Part shown: positions 34,262 to 47,200 of the stretch, piece after piece
Numbering within the stretch: the first letter of the stretch is position 1
Layout of the letters: every line of letters starts with the position of its first letter
NCBI GenBank assembly: GCA_033439265.1
Contig: JAVTVX010000002.1
Location: 17,263,674 to 17,327,673, forward strand
Length of the DNA: 64,000 nucleotides
Direction of reading: 5' to 3'
From: Dillenia suffruticosa
Taxonomy: Eukaryota > Streptophyta > Magnoliopsida > Dilleniales > Dilleniaceae
Program-made: the position numbers and the translations under genes
Notes under the pieces: model-generated
Database searches by the model: none
The model's input: only the letters and a program-made list of their open reading frames with translations
Told to the model about the DNA's origin: nothing

Positions 34262-37200
34262 TTATGTGACACGGATGAGAAGAACAACCATGACGAAGAT
34301 ACATGTCATGAAAAAGATCAGTAGCCATGTAAAGCATGACGTTTTAGAAGTTTGAGAGTAGATCTCGATGGCTCGTGTTAGCATGACCTGCATTTGCCAA
34401 GCTCTGCTCCACTGCCTTCTCTGTGGAATCTAGTATCTGCATTTTAACCAGCCACCAAGTGATTACTAAAACAAGGCCATTAAGATAGAAGACAAATGAC
34501 CTTTATGAGCTTCAGTCATCAAAAAATAAACAAATGAATTAGGATTTTCTATCAGCAGACATTGAATGTAGACCTAGCAGCATTCATTGAATCATAAGGC
34601 ATGTTTTTGGCTGCATGTAGTCACCTGTTTCTTCTATTAGAGAAGTTACAACACATATATACATACATGAACATAAGTACATATAATTACATATGAAGTC
34701 AAAAGAATGTCATGCTTTAATAATACTCACTTTAAGAGGATTTCAAATACAATCAATCTACACCACTTTCTTAAGAAATCTTCAGGTTTTTCAGGATTTC
34801 TCGGATCCAAAGTCCCCCCCCCCAAAAAAAAAAGTCCATATGCAGTAGCCCACAGCCTACACTAAACCTTGAGAAGCTGTTTCACCAAGCAAATATTTTG
34901 AAAGCATGCATATTCAAATATAAAGAGCAGCTTTATCATATATCAATTAACAAAAGCACCAAGCTTATGCTTTTGGAGCATATGGCTACAATTTAACTTA
35001 ACGTGGTATTAGAGCTGGCCACTGACTGGCCACTAACTTCAAGTGCAGCTGGACTCAATTTGATACTCCCGGTGTTGGAAGCTATAAGTTGTCATGGCTA
35101 AACTTTACCCCATTAGCTATAACTTTTGGAGCAGATGGTTGTTTTACAAAAATTTGACAAGCTTCATAAAAAAAAAAATTTTATAGTCTGTTTTGGCCAT
35201 GGCCAAGGAGGTCTCTGTAATAGATGTAAGGGACTGAGCAGTACATATGCACTAAGAATGCTTTGCCAACAGAAAAATTACTTCTAATCCAAACTGAAGC
35301 TGACAATGACAAGAAGGCAAATAGTGACAACATGGTCATGTGAAGGGTCCAAATTTTATAATATACTGAAGTCATGAATTTAACCTCCTGTTACAACCAA
35401 CAGGAAACATATGGTCATCAAAGTTGCATATAGCTATCCTGATCAAAGCAAAATTGTAATTAGATATGATGAAACATATAAACATTTTTAATGAAAATAA
35501 ACTCTTATGCAAAAGGAATAATAATATTAGAAAGAGAGAATAAGTTAGGAGAAGAAAAGTGGCCTCCAAGAAAGAGACTAACAAATGTTAGTATAGAATA
35601 CCAAAGAATATATGCGAAACCTAAGATCCAAAAGAAGCAAGTATAGGCTGCAAGGAGCATGGGATATTATTTAGGTATTTATTTTGCTTCATGAGAATAG
35701 GCATGGGTTTCCTTTTGATTCATTATTAGAATTTCATTTTCATTTTTCAAAATCTTCCATGTTTGCAAATTTGAATCTTCTGCTGTTGGATTCAGAAACT
35801 TCTGTTTGCACCTTTACAGCCTTTTTAGCCTTCATATTTAAAGGGTGGATTACTACGAAATAAAGGTAATGTACTTCATTGTCTGAAGACGAAGAGGTGC
35901 TTATTGCCTCCATTGTCTTTGTTCTCTTCTTCTTTCTTCCCTGCCCTACTGCTCGTGCATCTCCCTCCATTAAATTTACAGAATCATATCTTTCTCTTTC
36001 ACTGCTCCTGCATCTACCTAGGATCCTTTTTGGCCCCTCTGCTTCCCAAGTCATTTTTCACATAATTGGCAAACTAGCCAATTTTTTGCATTCTTTCGTG
36101 AATCTCTTCCTCGTTATCTTGTAAAACTCAGGTCAGATCTGAAGTCAAACTTCTTGCCATTAAAGCTACAGATCCAAGTTTTCTGGGAGAACTTGAAATT
36201 CTAGTTTTCTCGTTATATCACCTACAAAATTTTCGATACAATGATCCTTAATATCTTCTTAGGAATCTATATTACTATTACCAAAACAGGAATGAGTTCT
36301 CAAACATTGTCATAGGGCTTTCCATTTGATTGTATCGAAAGGCCCAATGACTTGGGATTTCCTTATTGGGCCAGGTCATTTCAGGGCAAGCTGGGATTGG
36401 TTCTTGTTTGTATATCCTTATTCTATATTTTACTGAACTCCTATTTTGTAGCTGCCGCTCAGCTCCTTATTTATGTGGGAGCTATAAATGTTTCAACCAT
36501 ATTTGTTGTGATGTTCATGAATATCTTCTTAAGAATGTATATTACTATTACTAAAACAGGAACGAGTTCTCAAACATTGTCGTAGCTTTTATTCCTAAAA
36601 TGCATTTCTTTATAAGATAGTAGCTTCTGTAGAGTTAGTTGAAGGAATTTAATTGGGATTACACAAGAAAGATACAAAATTATTGCCCATTTTTGGCTCA
36701 CTCCTATATTTTCTCTCCCAAGTTCATCTTTTCTAGCACTCACCTCTTGCACCTCTCTTCTTTCATGCGCACATCACAATAGCAGAATTCTACCATTTAG
36801 AATTCCAAGTCCAGATTCCACTTCCTACCTCCTTTCACTTCTCTTATTGCATTTCTCTCATAGATTATGTAAGATTGAATAAATCAAGAGCCATATTTAT
36901 TTAGTTTCATTAATGCATGTAGCTACAGTTTTGAAAAAAAAAGGCCTTGGAGAAGGATAATGCAAGATGGACAGAATGACTTGGGACAGATCCAACCTAA
37001 TAAATAGACATCATTTCCTGTGACAACAGCTCAAGCCATTCAGCTAATTTGGTCACTAAGACACTTTAGTCCATGTAAAACCACTTCATGCAGAATGCAA
37101 CATTTTCTATCGTTCAATATATTCAATACGTCCGACCACGTTTTTCATTTCCCTATTCAATAACACAGTTCTTATATCTCAATACAATAAGGGAAATGAC

Positions 37201-40200
37201 GCACATCACACCACCACTATGGAAGTAAGGAAAAACTATATGCTTTTGAAATGAGCTGAGAGCAAAGAAAATGAAAATTAGGATGACTTTTCAAAAGCAA
37301 TTCCAGTTAGCTCGGCCCAATTAAAAAAAAAAAACACACTCACTAGAGTATACACACAAACACTATCAACTCTGAATGAGCAATGGATTAAATCAATTAC
37401 AAGATCTTACTTTTTCTGTGTCTTGCAAGGAATGGCTCATTAGGAGGCTACTTTCTTTAAGCTGTCTTGCCAGGCCAACCATTTCATCTGTCAAAACATC
37501 TTGCAGCTTTCTGCGAGAAGAAAAGGAAGGAAATAAATAGTTGCAATCAGTGCTTATGAGTAAACTCATAAGGCTTAATTGAACTTTACTATTGAAAACA
37601 TTATATCAATATTCAGAAAAGTATAAGTAATCAGACCTGCAGTAATACCAAGTCAAACTAATGATGTCATGACTTTGGGCAAGATCACGAGCCTACTTAT
37701 CATTGTAAAATAAGAATGGTGGAGGCCACCATGAATTTCTAATATCAGATTTGTGAGAGAATTTCAAATTCAGGGACTAAAAGTGATGTTGTATGGGTAT
37801 TCCATTTTGGGTTCCTTATTTGGTCAAGGCATTAGAGGACAATCCCTGATGCCTAGAGATGGGCATTTTACATGATAATGGCATGCAAATTTTGCCAGCG
37901 AATTTTGAAATAACTATATAACCAGAATATGGCCACAGAAACAACTCTTTTTTTTTTTTTTCCTACATGCATAATATTCTATTTACCATTTCCATTATAA
38001 CAATTTCAAACCTAGCACATAAGAAATTATATAATTAAATGCAATTGATCACTAATATTTTAACATGCAAACACTATAATATGCAAGGAATTTAAAACCA
38101 GGTTGTGCATTGAACTAGAAGAGGTACCCATTCACAGTTCACTAGTTTGACCATCGAGCTGGTGACGTCAGCACAATGTTAGCATAATGTCTTTAATATT
38201 TTTAATAATATTAAATACTTATAAGATAGTAATAAATAATTTCTTCCTAGGCATTTGTGTTTTCAATTTTTTACACCTTGTAAGTGAACAACAAAAACCC
38301 TCATTTAAGTATTGATAAGTCTAGTCTAGCCAACTAGTAAATTAAATGCACAAAACTAGGTGTTATTGAGATATAACAAATATGTATGACTATTATAGTT
38401 TCTTTACTTACATATTGTCCAATCAAATAATACATAACAAATTATTTGTGTCATTAGGGAATATTATTGTCACAAAAAATTCAATGTGGAATATGGATCA
38501 AGTATCCGGTATTAAAAAATAAAAAATAAAATATGGATACGCCACATGGAGCATTCAACACATATCAGACGAGTATTTGCAAAGTATCCGAGGGTTCCAT
38601 TTTGAAGTATCCGTGCTTCACAGAATCCAGCAAGTTTCTTCCTTCATGATGATCCACTAAAATTCATTCCTAACATGCTCATGCATGTGAGCTCCTTGGA
38701 TGGACCCTAATATTATACACACCTATCTAGATCATCAAATGCTTATTTAATGCATATGCCTTTGTTCCCAAGGCACCAAACCTTTGTCATGGGATATGAA
38801 CCTTGCCATAAATTTAGAACTTCATTCCTAGAAGAAATTAGAAAGGCAGAGGGATGCCTTGGAATCCTTCAGGACTAATATAACTACAATGGAATATATT
38901 GAGTGAAAGTTTAGTATGAAGGCCTAAGCCTGATGGGAAGTGGGCCATGCTGCCCTGGTGGGATGAATGTGGGGCCACCCAACATTGTGTGGCCACCCAA
39001 CATTGTGTGGCCTGCATCCAACCAAAGAAAAAGAAAAAAAAAATGTTAGTGAAATTTGAAGGGCAAAAGGTATCCGAGAGGATATTTTCATATAAAACAA
39101 TATCTTAGATATGCTCAAGCAAATGTGGCAAATAAAATCTGGTCACAGTGGCTTCTAGACTATTTTGCAACTGACTGTAAATTCCAATGATATTTAAATT
39201 AGATTTTATAATACAGCAAAAAGAATGGTTTTGCTTTATGTAAAGCAACACTAAGCAATAATGAACAACATGCATTAAAAGAGGTGTTGCAGATATGGGA
39301 ATCCCAAGGTGCAGACCTGTTTGATGAAATAAGATTGGATCGTAAATATATGCATTAGGGAAAAGTTAGTGCAGCTCCAAATAACTGAGAGAAAATGGAT
39401 CGAGATATTTTATTCATATCCTTGGAAAATCTCTAAATGCATCAATTAGGAGAAGCAAGAGGATGCATATTACAGGAGCTCCAAAAGGTTGGGGGAGGTA
39501 AAGCTTTGAAGGATGGAGAGGGCGAAGAAATGCTACTACTTATAGCAATTTGGCCTTGAATGGAGCCAGCAGGCGAAATGCGGTTCACATGCACAAACCC
39601 AACTAGTTTAAGTTTCAAGACTCAGTTGAGTTATATTAGTGGGTGGGGTACTTTTACACAAGGTGGAAGTGTTTACAAGGAAAAGAAATTTTGTGCATGT
39701 AAACTTTAAAGTTTCTGACCAAAACAGTCTTGGTCTAATTTAATGGCAAATTTAATCTCTACAAAGGAAATTTGATTTTGGTACGAAAAACTATCCATCT
39801 CATTATAAAAAAGTTTCAATGGATGTGTTTACAGGGAAAAAAAAATTTGCGCATGTAAACTTTAAAGTTTCTGACCAAAGCGGATTTGGTCTAATTTAAT
39901 GGCAAATTTAATCTCTACAAAGGAAATTTTATTTTGGTATGCAAAACTATATGTCTCATTATAAAAAGTTTTCATTAATTGATAAATATAATTTTTTGGA
40001 TAAGACAAAACAGGATGTAAGTGCTTTTTTGAAGATTCTATTGTAGAATCCAAACTCTCCCTTGGTAAAACAATTCCTACTACGACTAATAAAAAATAAA
40101 CAATAATCACATAAATAAATAGATACTTCCACCATTGCACACAAGTACATCAAATATTGAAACTATATAGTTGGCCCATCTAGATCTTTTCATTGTCACA

Positions 40201-42871
40201 TTGTAGTCACTGACATGTGTAATCGGCTTGGTTGGATTCAGAGAATGATCTATCAAAATGTAGTTGCTGCAAATCAAGAACACAACTCGAAATATCTCCA
40301 CTATTCAGAGTCAATTTCCTACCATTCTTTGTTCTAATCAGAAGCAAATCAGTGGCCAATGGTTCCTATTGCCAAAACAATTTTCAAAAGAACAAGCTAA
40401 CGGCATCATATCCTCATTTGTACGGAAGTGACAAAAATGAAGTTTCACAACACAACAATATACCTATGCTTTTCGATGTGAGCATGTGCTTGAGCATCCA
40501 ATTTAATAGTTGTTGAAGAATTAGTCCCGGTAATAACATTCCTCCTATCTTCAATGCTTGAAGTAGGCCTGTATTCATATCCAGACAATTCATTTCCTAG
40601 TGAGATAACAAAGCACTAACTACCCTCTTGGATAAAGAAGTCACACATGAGCAGAGCAACTAAAATTTAACTTACACAGCTCTTCTTCTCAATCCAGGTG
40701 AAAGGATTTGGCTTTTTTCCTCTGTTTTAGAAGTGTTTTCTGAAGAAGAACTTGCCGCAAGGGGCTCCTGAGCTACTTTAGTATCATGCTAAAAGTTTGA
40801 CATAGAGGACAAAAACAGTCAAGCAAAACAACTTAAAATTTGCTAAAGATTGAGTATAAAATAAGTAACTGCACCATTTCAAAGTTCAGGAAAGCAAGGA
40901 AATTTTCATCCAGATTACACATTAACTATTTCCTAAATTCACAATATATGACGTTCTCTTTTGACATACATTACTACCCATTGTTTACAATTGGATAAAC
41001 TTTGGTGTATCACTGTAAGGGCCCTTCCTTCAGGCAAAAGTTGATAATTAAAGCACAAATATTTAATACCTAGAGAGGAAACACTTCATGCAAAATTGTC
41101 AAAGGCGGTAATGTCAATTCCAGCCCCTTGTATGCAAAAATGATGACAGCAGCACCCTAATACTAACACCAAACTTAGCAACTTAACATACAAACCCCTG
41201 TTTTACAACTTCTCTTATATGATAGTGATAAGAGTAAATATTTCCGACAAGCCTCTCGTTGGAAAAATGCATTAAAAAGTAGAATTCCAATTTTATTATT
41301 TCAAATCAACTAGAGACATGATATAAGCATGCCATTAGTCAACACAGAATTCAGAAAGTCTGTCATACAAGTTAAACAACCAAATACCCATACTTCTCTC
41401 AAATTTCCTCCCACCTTTGCAACTGAGGAGGAATAGAATTATCATTATCTGCACCGTTCCCTAGTAAGCCTCACCCACACAATAAAGTCAAGTGCAACAA
41501 TTTGCCAACCAAATTAATCATTATTTTTCAAGTTAAAACCCCTTTCTCACTTTTTACCAAAGGACAAAGAAAGGCTTAGTTATGAATCACTTCAAATAAC
41601 AGATAACTGAGAAAAAAAAATGAACACATACTCCCACTATTTTTTCTCATCTTTTCCCCATTTTTTTTCTACTCTCAGTAATAACAAGAGTACAAGTTAT
41701 GCAAATAAAGAACCCAATCAGAGATTAGATAAATTTTGAAATTATGACACCAAAAGAGACATGCATTGATAATGAAAAACATGAAAGTCCTCAAATCAAT
41801 AATCTAGAAACTCTATGCACTTCTTCTAATCTAAGCATAGCAAGTTGATAAAGCAAGTGCAGAGAAAATGCACCAATGGTCCTGTTATTTTGGAAGCAAT
41901 TGCTTCAATCTTCTCTGAATAATCATTCAGTTTGGCTTTGGTGTATCTGCCAATAAAAAAAAAATCATAACAGAAGATGAAGATGAGTTTGTTGCTTTAT
42001 TGTCCACTTTATACCCTATGGAACACTTGAAACAAACATCCTTTAAAGTTGCTCAATCCAACTTATATGCTAAGGAAACTTGAAAAGTAGATTATTTGCT
42101 CTATGCTTGCTAGTTCCCAAAATGATGAGCACATCTTCAGAGAGAGAGGGGGGGAGGGGAGGGGTGGGGGTGGGGGTGGTGGGTGGAGCATAATAAAAAT
42201 AATAAGCACCAGCAATAGCTTTAGAATGCGTGTGAACTTTTTGCCATCTTATTATCTGCCACAAGCATACATAAATATACTGTAGATATAGATCATCAGA
42301 TCAACCAAACCTACAATTTTAACTATGTTTATCCTTGATAAAGCAATTTCAAACTATTCTTAGATTCTCATAAAAGTCCAAAACCAAAAAACCAACCATA
42401 ATCCATGACATGTTGCGTTAGATATTAATGGGGTGACCTCAGTTAAAGAGTGCATTGACGAATGACATTGCAAATATCAGAAATTTTGTAACGCAATCAC
42501 AAGAAGCATGATTAACTCATGAGCGGGTCAAAACTCAAAATCAAAGCAAGTGGGTATACTTAAAACAACAACAACAACAACAAGAAGCTAACCTTGGTAA
42601 GCCTTCTGGAGTCACCTCTTCAGAAAGTTGTTCCAGTTGCTCCCTTAAAGTAGCAACATACTGCAAATATGGTACACACACAAGTACGAAATGGAATCTC
42701 CAAACCAAGGAAAAGAAAATCCATAATTGTTAGAGTAAACACACAAATGAAAGACAGAATCAAACCATGGGATGGGCCATATCATACATGAATGAGTTTT
42801 GCTGGATTTTGTTGATTGGGTGCTGCTTCAAGCAATCTTCTTAAGTTTACCTCAGTTTTACTCGCCCCCAT
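34262..42871 (-). CDS. USE1: USE1-type SNARE with a frame break before the membrane anchor
   Basis: USE1 is an ER-resident SNARE for Golgi-to-ER vesicle fusion. Seven exons: 42788-42871, 42593-42660, 41874-41946, 40676-40788, 40464-40568, 37411-37510 and 34262-34436. The start is [14 protein letters not shown], and exon 2 encodes [15 protein letters not shown], strongly USE1-like. The SNARE helix spans exons 5-7 ([20 protein letters not shown] onward). In the last exon the frame is right through GHAN, then two bases are missing near 34371-34378. The read-through frame stops at 34344-34346, giving 211 residues without a membrane anchor. The other frame encodes the expected tail ([15 protein letters not shown], then a hydrophobic helix, to TAA at 34262-34264). 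With no break the protein would be 239 residues. The exon 3 donor (GTGCAT) is weak. Confidence 0.85.
36250..36586. repeat. 67-base direct repeat flanking the plastid insert
   Basis: Copies at 36250-36316 and 36520-36586 share AATATCTTCTTA, TATATTACTATTAC, AAAACAGGAA and GAGTTCTCAAACATTGTC, with only about five mismatches. The plastid fragment and about 75 bases of other sequence lie between them. Confidence 0.9.
36392..36522 (+). pseudogene. ndhG: Nuclear plastid DNA (NUPT): ndhG fragment
   Basis: The plus strand encodes [20 protein letters not shown] followed by [13 protein letters not shown] and a degenerate VMFMN. This is the second half of the N-terminal membrane region of plastid NAD(P)H dehydrogenase subunit 6 (NdhG). 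Both ends are cut in mid-gene. The nuclear copy is only lightly diverged (for example ATFVVMFMN-like changes near its end). It is a non-functional insertion in a USE1 intron, on the opposite strand to USE1. Confidence 0.85.
38973..39008. repeat. Perfect 18 bp tandem duplication
   Basis: GGCCACCCAACATTGTGT occurs twice without mismatch at 38973-38990 and 38991-39008. Confidence 0.9.
39669..39975. repeat. Tandem duplication, 156 bp unit
   Basis: Unit 1 (39669-39824) and unit 2 (39825 to about 39975) share GTGTTTACA, GCATGTAAACTTTAAAGTTT, TGGTCTAATTTAATGGCAAA, TTTAATCTCTACAAAGGAAA and TCTCATTATAAAAA. Similarity is high, so the duplication is fairly recent. Confidence 0.9.
42148..42184 (+). repeat. 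G-run tract, possible G-quadruplex
   Basis: Seven consecutive runs of three or more G separated by single A or T bases, in USE1 intron 2 (template strand of that gene, so C-rich in its transcript). Confidence 0.7.
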
Positions 42872-43154
42872 TGCAGTTAATCCCCCTAACTGCACTTTAC
42901 AGATTACAACATCTTGGACCCAAGATTCCAAACAATGTGCAAAACCCAAAAATGAGTATCACATGGAACAGAAATAATCCTACAATTGATTTGGTATTTT
43001 GTAATCCCTCAAGAACCGACGGTGAAATCGTAATGTAATTCTCCAGGAAATTTTAATATATAGGCTATATCACAAGTTCATTCAAAACCCATAACATACT
43101 TCAAACAAACAAGAAAGCCCACCTACGAAATTGAGAAGAAAATGATGTTAAGGA

Positions 43155-43156
<2 letters not shown>

Positions 43157-43187
<31 letters not shown>
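43157..43187. repeat. GA microsatellite upstream of USE1
   Basis: A perfect AG run about 290 bases upstream of the USE1 ATG, in its probable promoter or leader. Confidence 0.85.
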
Positions 43188-43188
<1 letters not shown>

Positions 43189-44094
43189 TAAAATTGTACC
43201 CAAGAAGAGTGCGCCTGTTCTACTCAAGAAGAGTGCGCACCTGATCTGAATCAATCGATGGCAGATGGAGAGGAGAGGTGTGGGTGTAGAGAGAGAGTGT
43301 TTCACTGAGGGACAGTTGAAGCGTTAGAGCCTCCCACTTTCATACCGCTTCACGATCCGATTTCGCTTGGTTGCACGCCAAAAGATTAAAAGGAAGTTAT
43401 TAAACAAAGAATGACCAATAAGTCTGCAAAGCATAAACGAGGGCTTTTCCGGAAACTAACCTAAACATGGTTAAGATGAACCGGCTACTGTTTGCTCTTC
43501 GTCCTTTAATTGTAGGGTTAGACGGTGTTTGATCTTTTTTGCAAGATTCAACCGCTGACCCAAACCCATCCTTCTAACATTTTGTTTTGTTTTTATTTTT
43601 CTGACAAAGAGTTGTCATATCTGGTCTTTTCACCAAAATATTATTATTTTTACTTAAAATTATTAAATAATTTATTTATTTTTTTTCATTCAAATATATT
43701 AATAAAGCTATTAATATTGCGTTTAGAAAAAAACGAATCACTATTTTTGGATCATTTTTTTTTAAGTCCATGATGTCAGTGCGGCATACATGTTGTACCC
43801 AGAGAACGAATGAAAAATGCAGAAAAGGAGACCAAATGTGGACTTCGTTTGAGACTTTGAAACCAAACGAAAGCAATCTAAACTCCTGAGGCTTCGTCGG
43901 TTTTGCGGCCAAAGGAGAGAATGAGGGTTCTTTTTTGGGTTTTTTTTTTTGGGTTCTTAATCCGTTGATGTTGCGATCTACATCCCAAATCGCAACATCT
44001 AGATTGATTTTTTTTTTTTTTACAAAAAAAGAATGATGTCACGTTCAAAGTGCAATTGTCATGTTTTTCAAATGTGATATCAATACAATCGATC

Positions 44095-44290
44095 TACATT
44101 AACTCAACTCAGATAGAATTAAGTATTTTTTAATCATGATCGCGATTCAACTCTCGCTGAGAGTATTAAACTCTTATTCGTATGGAGTGTTCCCTATTAA
44201 GAAACCCGCCCTTCAAATTGAGTCATTGATTTAAATTAATCGGGATAAATTTTTAAATATCGAATGATATCTAAAATATGACACTAAAAA
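44095..44290 (+). mobile_element. SINE-like dispersed repeat, copy 2
   Basis: Second copy of the repeat at 16464-16680. It keeps the block order: TAGAATT.AGTATTTTTT, CATGATCG.GATTCAACTC, GAGAGTATT, GAGTGTTCCCT, ATCGGGATAAATTTTT, ATGACACTAAAAAAA. Box B is more decayed here (GATTCAACTCT). The A-rich 3' end supports the SINE reading. Confidence 0.55.
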
Positions 44291-47200
44291 AATATATATA
44301 TCAATATATTTAAAAGTAAAGGATTACATCATTTTTATAAAAAATTATAATATTTTCATAAAAACTCCCACATATTTCACGCACCCTTTAATACCGAATA
44401 GAGTATTGAATCAAGGCTCATTGAAGCTATTTTTCTTCGCTTATTTGTAAATGTTATCAATGTAGATTCTATTTATAAATTTTGCAAAAAAATTATAAAA
44501 AAAATCCAATTATAAAGATTTTTAGAATATGTTAAATATATATCTAATCTGTAAGCTACTGTCTCCAAGACTTTGTAAGAATCATATTCCTCGGATGCAA
44601 GAACATACTCATTGTTAAACTCTCTGGTCAAGGATCAAAGTCTTCCTTCTTAATTCTTGATCCTAGTGCTTGTCTCATAGTTGAAACCAATGCATTTGAT
44701 ATAATTTATGCTGGCATTCATAAGCAAAGAATAGGCAATTTCCCTTAAAGATTTTTTATTTTTAATATTAAAATTGAATACGTGACTGATTCTCATATGG
44801 AATTCTTGCAGGTAAATCTTCCAAAACATCTCCGCATCTCACCATGACTCCACATCTGAAATGTGTCTACCAATCCTGTAAAGTATGTGCGCAAAAGTCA
44901 CCGGCTATTCCACGCCCCGTCCAAGTGTCTCTTAAGTTGTAATTGGCAGAACTTCTCAATTTCGACCACAAGTGTCTTCTACGTTTCAACCTACTAATCA
45001 TCATATTTCCTTTAGTATCCTATCCTCTTATAATCTTCCACCTCCTCCTCCATCTTTTTCTGTCCCTTTGGCAACCGCTCCTCTAAAGAGTGTGCTTCCT
45101 CTCTTTCTTCTCCTTAATCTTCTCGTGTGCATACTAAACATGCCTGCTACAAAAAAGGTAAATACTTTTGAAACTCTAGCTCATATTGATGGAGATTTGA
45201 TTGTTCTTCATCTTCTCGGAATACCTCAAGTTTGGCCGCCCGATATTTTCACCTTATTACTTTTTTCATTTCAAAAACTTGTCTTTTTTACAAATTTATC
45301 TTAATCAATACTAGATTTATGGAGTACTCCAATTAAAAATAACCACTCACTCACGTAACCTATTCTAAGTAGTTTTCCTCGCTAAATGGTCTAATCTATC
45401 TGCTTACTCATTTAAAAGATTCTATATTCCTTTTGAGCCTTCCCATTTTTATTATATTGATTGTGGATGCCTATATATCGATCATAGTATCAAGTTCGTA
45501 TTACAATAAAAGAGTTAGCCTAATGCTTACAAAAGACAATAGACCCAAATTAGCAATCTACCCTAAAAACCCAAAACGTAAATTGTCTTTTCTTGATTAG
45601 TATCAGCATGTAACATACTTGGCCCACAAAAATAAAAAATAAAAAATAAAAAATAAAATGAAATGTTTCTTGAGTGCAACCTTTTAGGTTCTCCCTTAGT
45701 CTTGCTTACTTCCCAGGCCTTCTTTGTTGTAACCATCCCATTTTTGCTTTCTTATGTTGGAGCGAATTGTCAGATTGGAGAACCTTAAAATTTTATGTTG
45801 AATTGGTCGAAAGAATAGCAAAAGATATTAGCTTTGTTAACCCACTGAGACAAATTTGCCATATATTTTTTTTTAATAGTTTCTGAAAATTTTTTTGATT
45901 GAATTTCAGAAAACAATTTTAGAGTTATAAAGTGTTGATGGTGCCAATTTAAACACATGGTTCAATGATCTTTATGATTGCAATTAATTAAGGTCGAATT
46001 TGACATGGAAATTGGATAGACTTTTTTTTTGGGGGGGGGGGGGGGGAATAGAGAAGTAGGCTGGTATTGGATGATCTTGTAGTTGTAGGTGAACAAAACC
46101 GGGGAAAATAAAGGTATGCTCAAAATAAAAAATAAAAATAAAGGTGGGCTCTGAATGCCAACAAGAAGAACCTGTTGGAGGGATGTTCATGGTACATGGG
46201 ACTGACCACCAACCTGCTGTTTGACTTGGAAGCCAGATGGACCGCATCAGCTTATCCAGTATTGGTCTCTCTCTCTCTCTCATTTCTCCTCTGGATGAGA
46301 GAAAAAGGGAGAGGCCGCAACATGGGGCGGGTCAACCCAAAACATAAAATCCAGGTTACTCCAACTCTATTGCAACCCGGCTCCGGTTAGTGTGACACAT
46401 ATACTATTAGAGGGCCTAATATATTTAGTGGTTGTTATATTAAGATATTTTAGGTAGTTCATATAAGATGATACAATATTGCATTGTGGTGTCATATTCC
46501 AACAAGATTCCGACCAGATAACTCTAGTTCGAATAAGTTCATCCCTAAGAGAAAAAAATTATATTCCTTTGTATTTTGATCCAAAATAATTTAGTTTTTA
46601 TGCACCCTTAAATATTATAAAAATAATAAAATTTATAATAAAAAATTAGATCAGTAGTTTGCTCCATTACCGATGTTTATTTCTCTTCAAAATTGTTTAT
46701 TATCAATAAATTCAAAAACCCTGATTCATAAAATTTTAAGTTTGAGATCATTTCCAAAAAAAACCTTCATAGGTTAAAGATTTAAGTTTATGAACAAAAT
46801 AAAACATTTTGATTATTAAGTTGTGAATATGACTTCACATTTGGAATGATGGGGGGTTTCAAGAAGATAGTATAGTAATCACGACCCCTCTCTGATAATT
46901 TTAAATTTGAATTTCTGTATAACAAAAAAAAGAATGATGAGACGATTAATTGTAAAATCTTTTAATATTTCTTTTAACATTATTACTAGATCCACAAGCA
47001 TAATATCTATCGATTTATATAACAAATCTCTCAGATAAACAAAATCATTGCTATGACAATTTCTTTTTTTTTTTTTATTGGTGAAAAAAGAGGAAGGAAA
47101 GAACACAAAAAGGGCACACCAGGAAAGAAAACACAGGACAGACACAGCACGCTCAGGGAAGGAACTCCTTCCTCCGAGCAGAAGACGTTCTTCTAATTCT

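Larger units (their letters stand above)
34437..37410 (-). other. USE1 intron 6
   Basis: A 3 kb intron before the last exon. It contains a plastid ndhG fragment flanked by a 67-base direct repeat (36250-36586). At about 35000-35020 GTGGTATTAGAGCTGG resembles an LTR primer-binding region, but no element could be delimited. Confidence 0.75.
37511..40463 (-). other. USE1 intron 5
   Basis: A 2.95 kb intron with two tandem duplications (18-base unit at 38973, 156-base unit at 39669). No coding sequence recognised. Confidence 0.75.

Noticed and set aside
34372-34388. A GT...AG pair inside USE1 exon 7 that would remove 16 bases
   Set aside because: Far too short for a spliceosomal intron, although it has a CTAAC-like motif. 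The frame break or the alternative acceptor explains the data better.
35000-35020. TGGTATTAGAGCTGG, similar to an LTR primer-binding site, in USE1 intron 6
   Set aside because: No LTR end or coding remains could be recognised on either side, so I did not call an element.
44972-45304. A 110-codon frame with a Pro/Leu-rich translation
   Set aside because: Low-complexity hydrophobic sequence in AT-rich spacer, with no recognisable family and no gene context.
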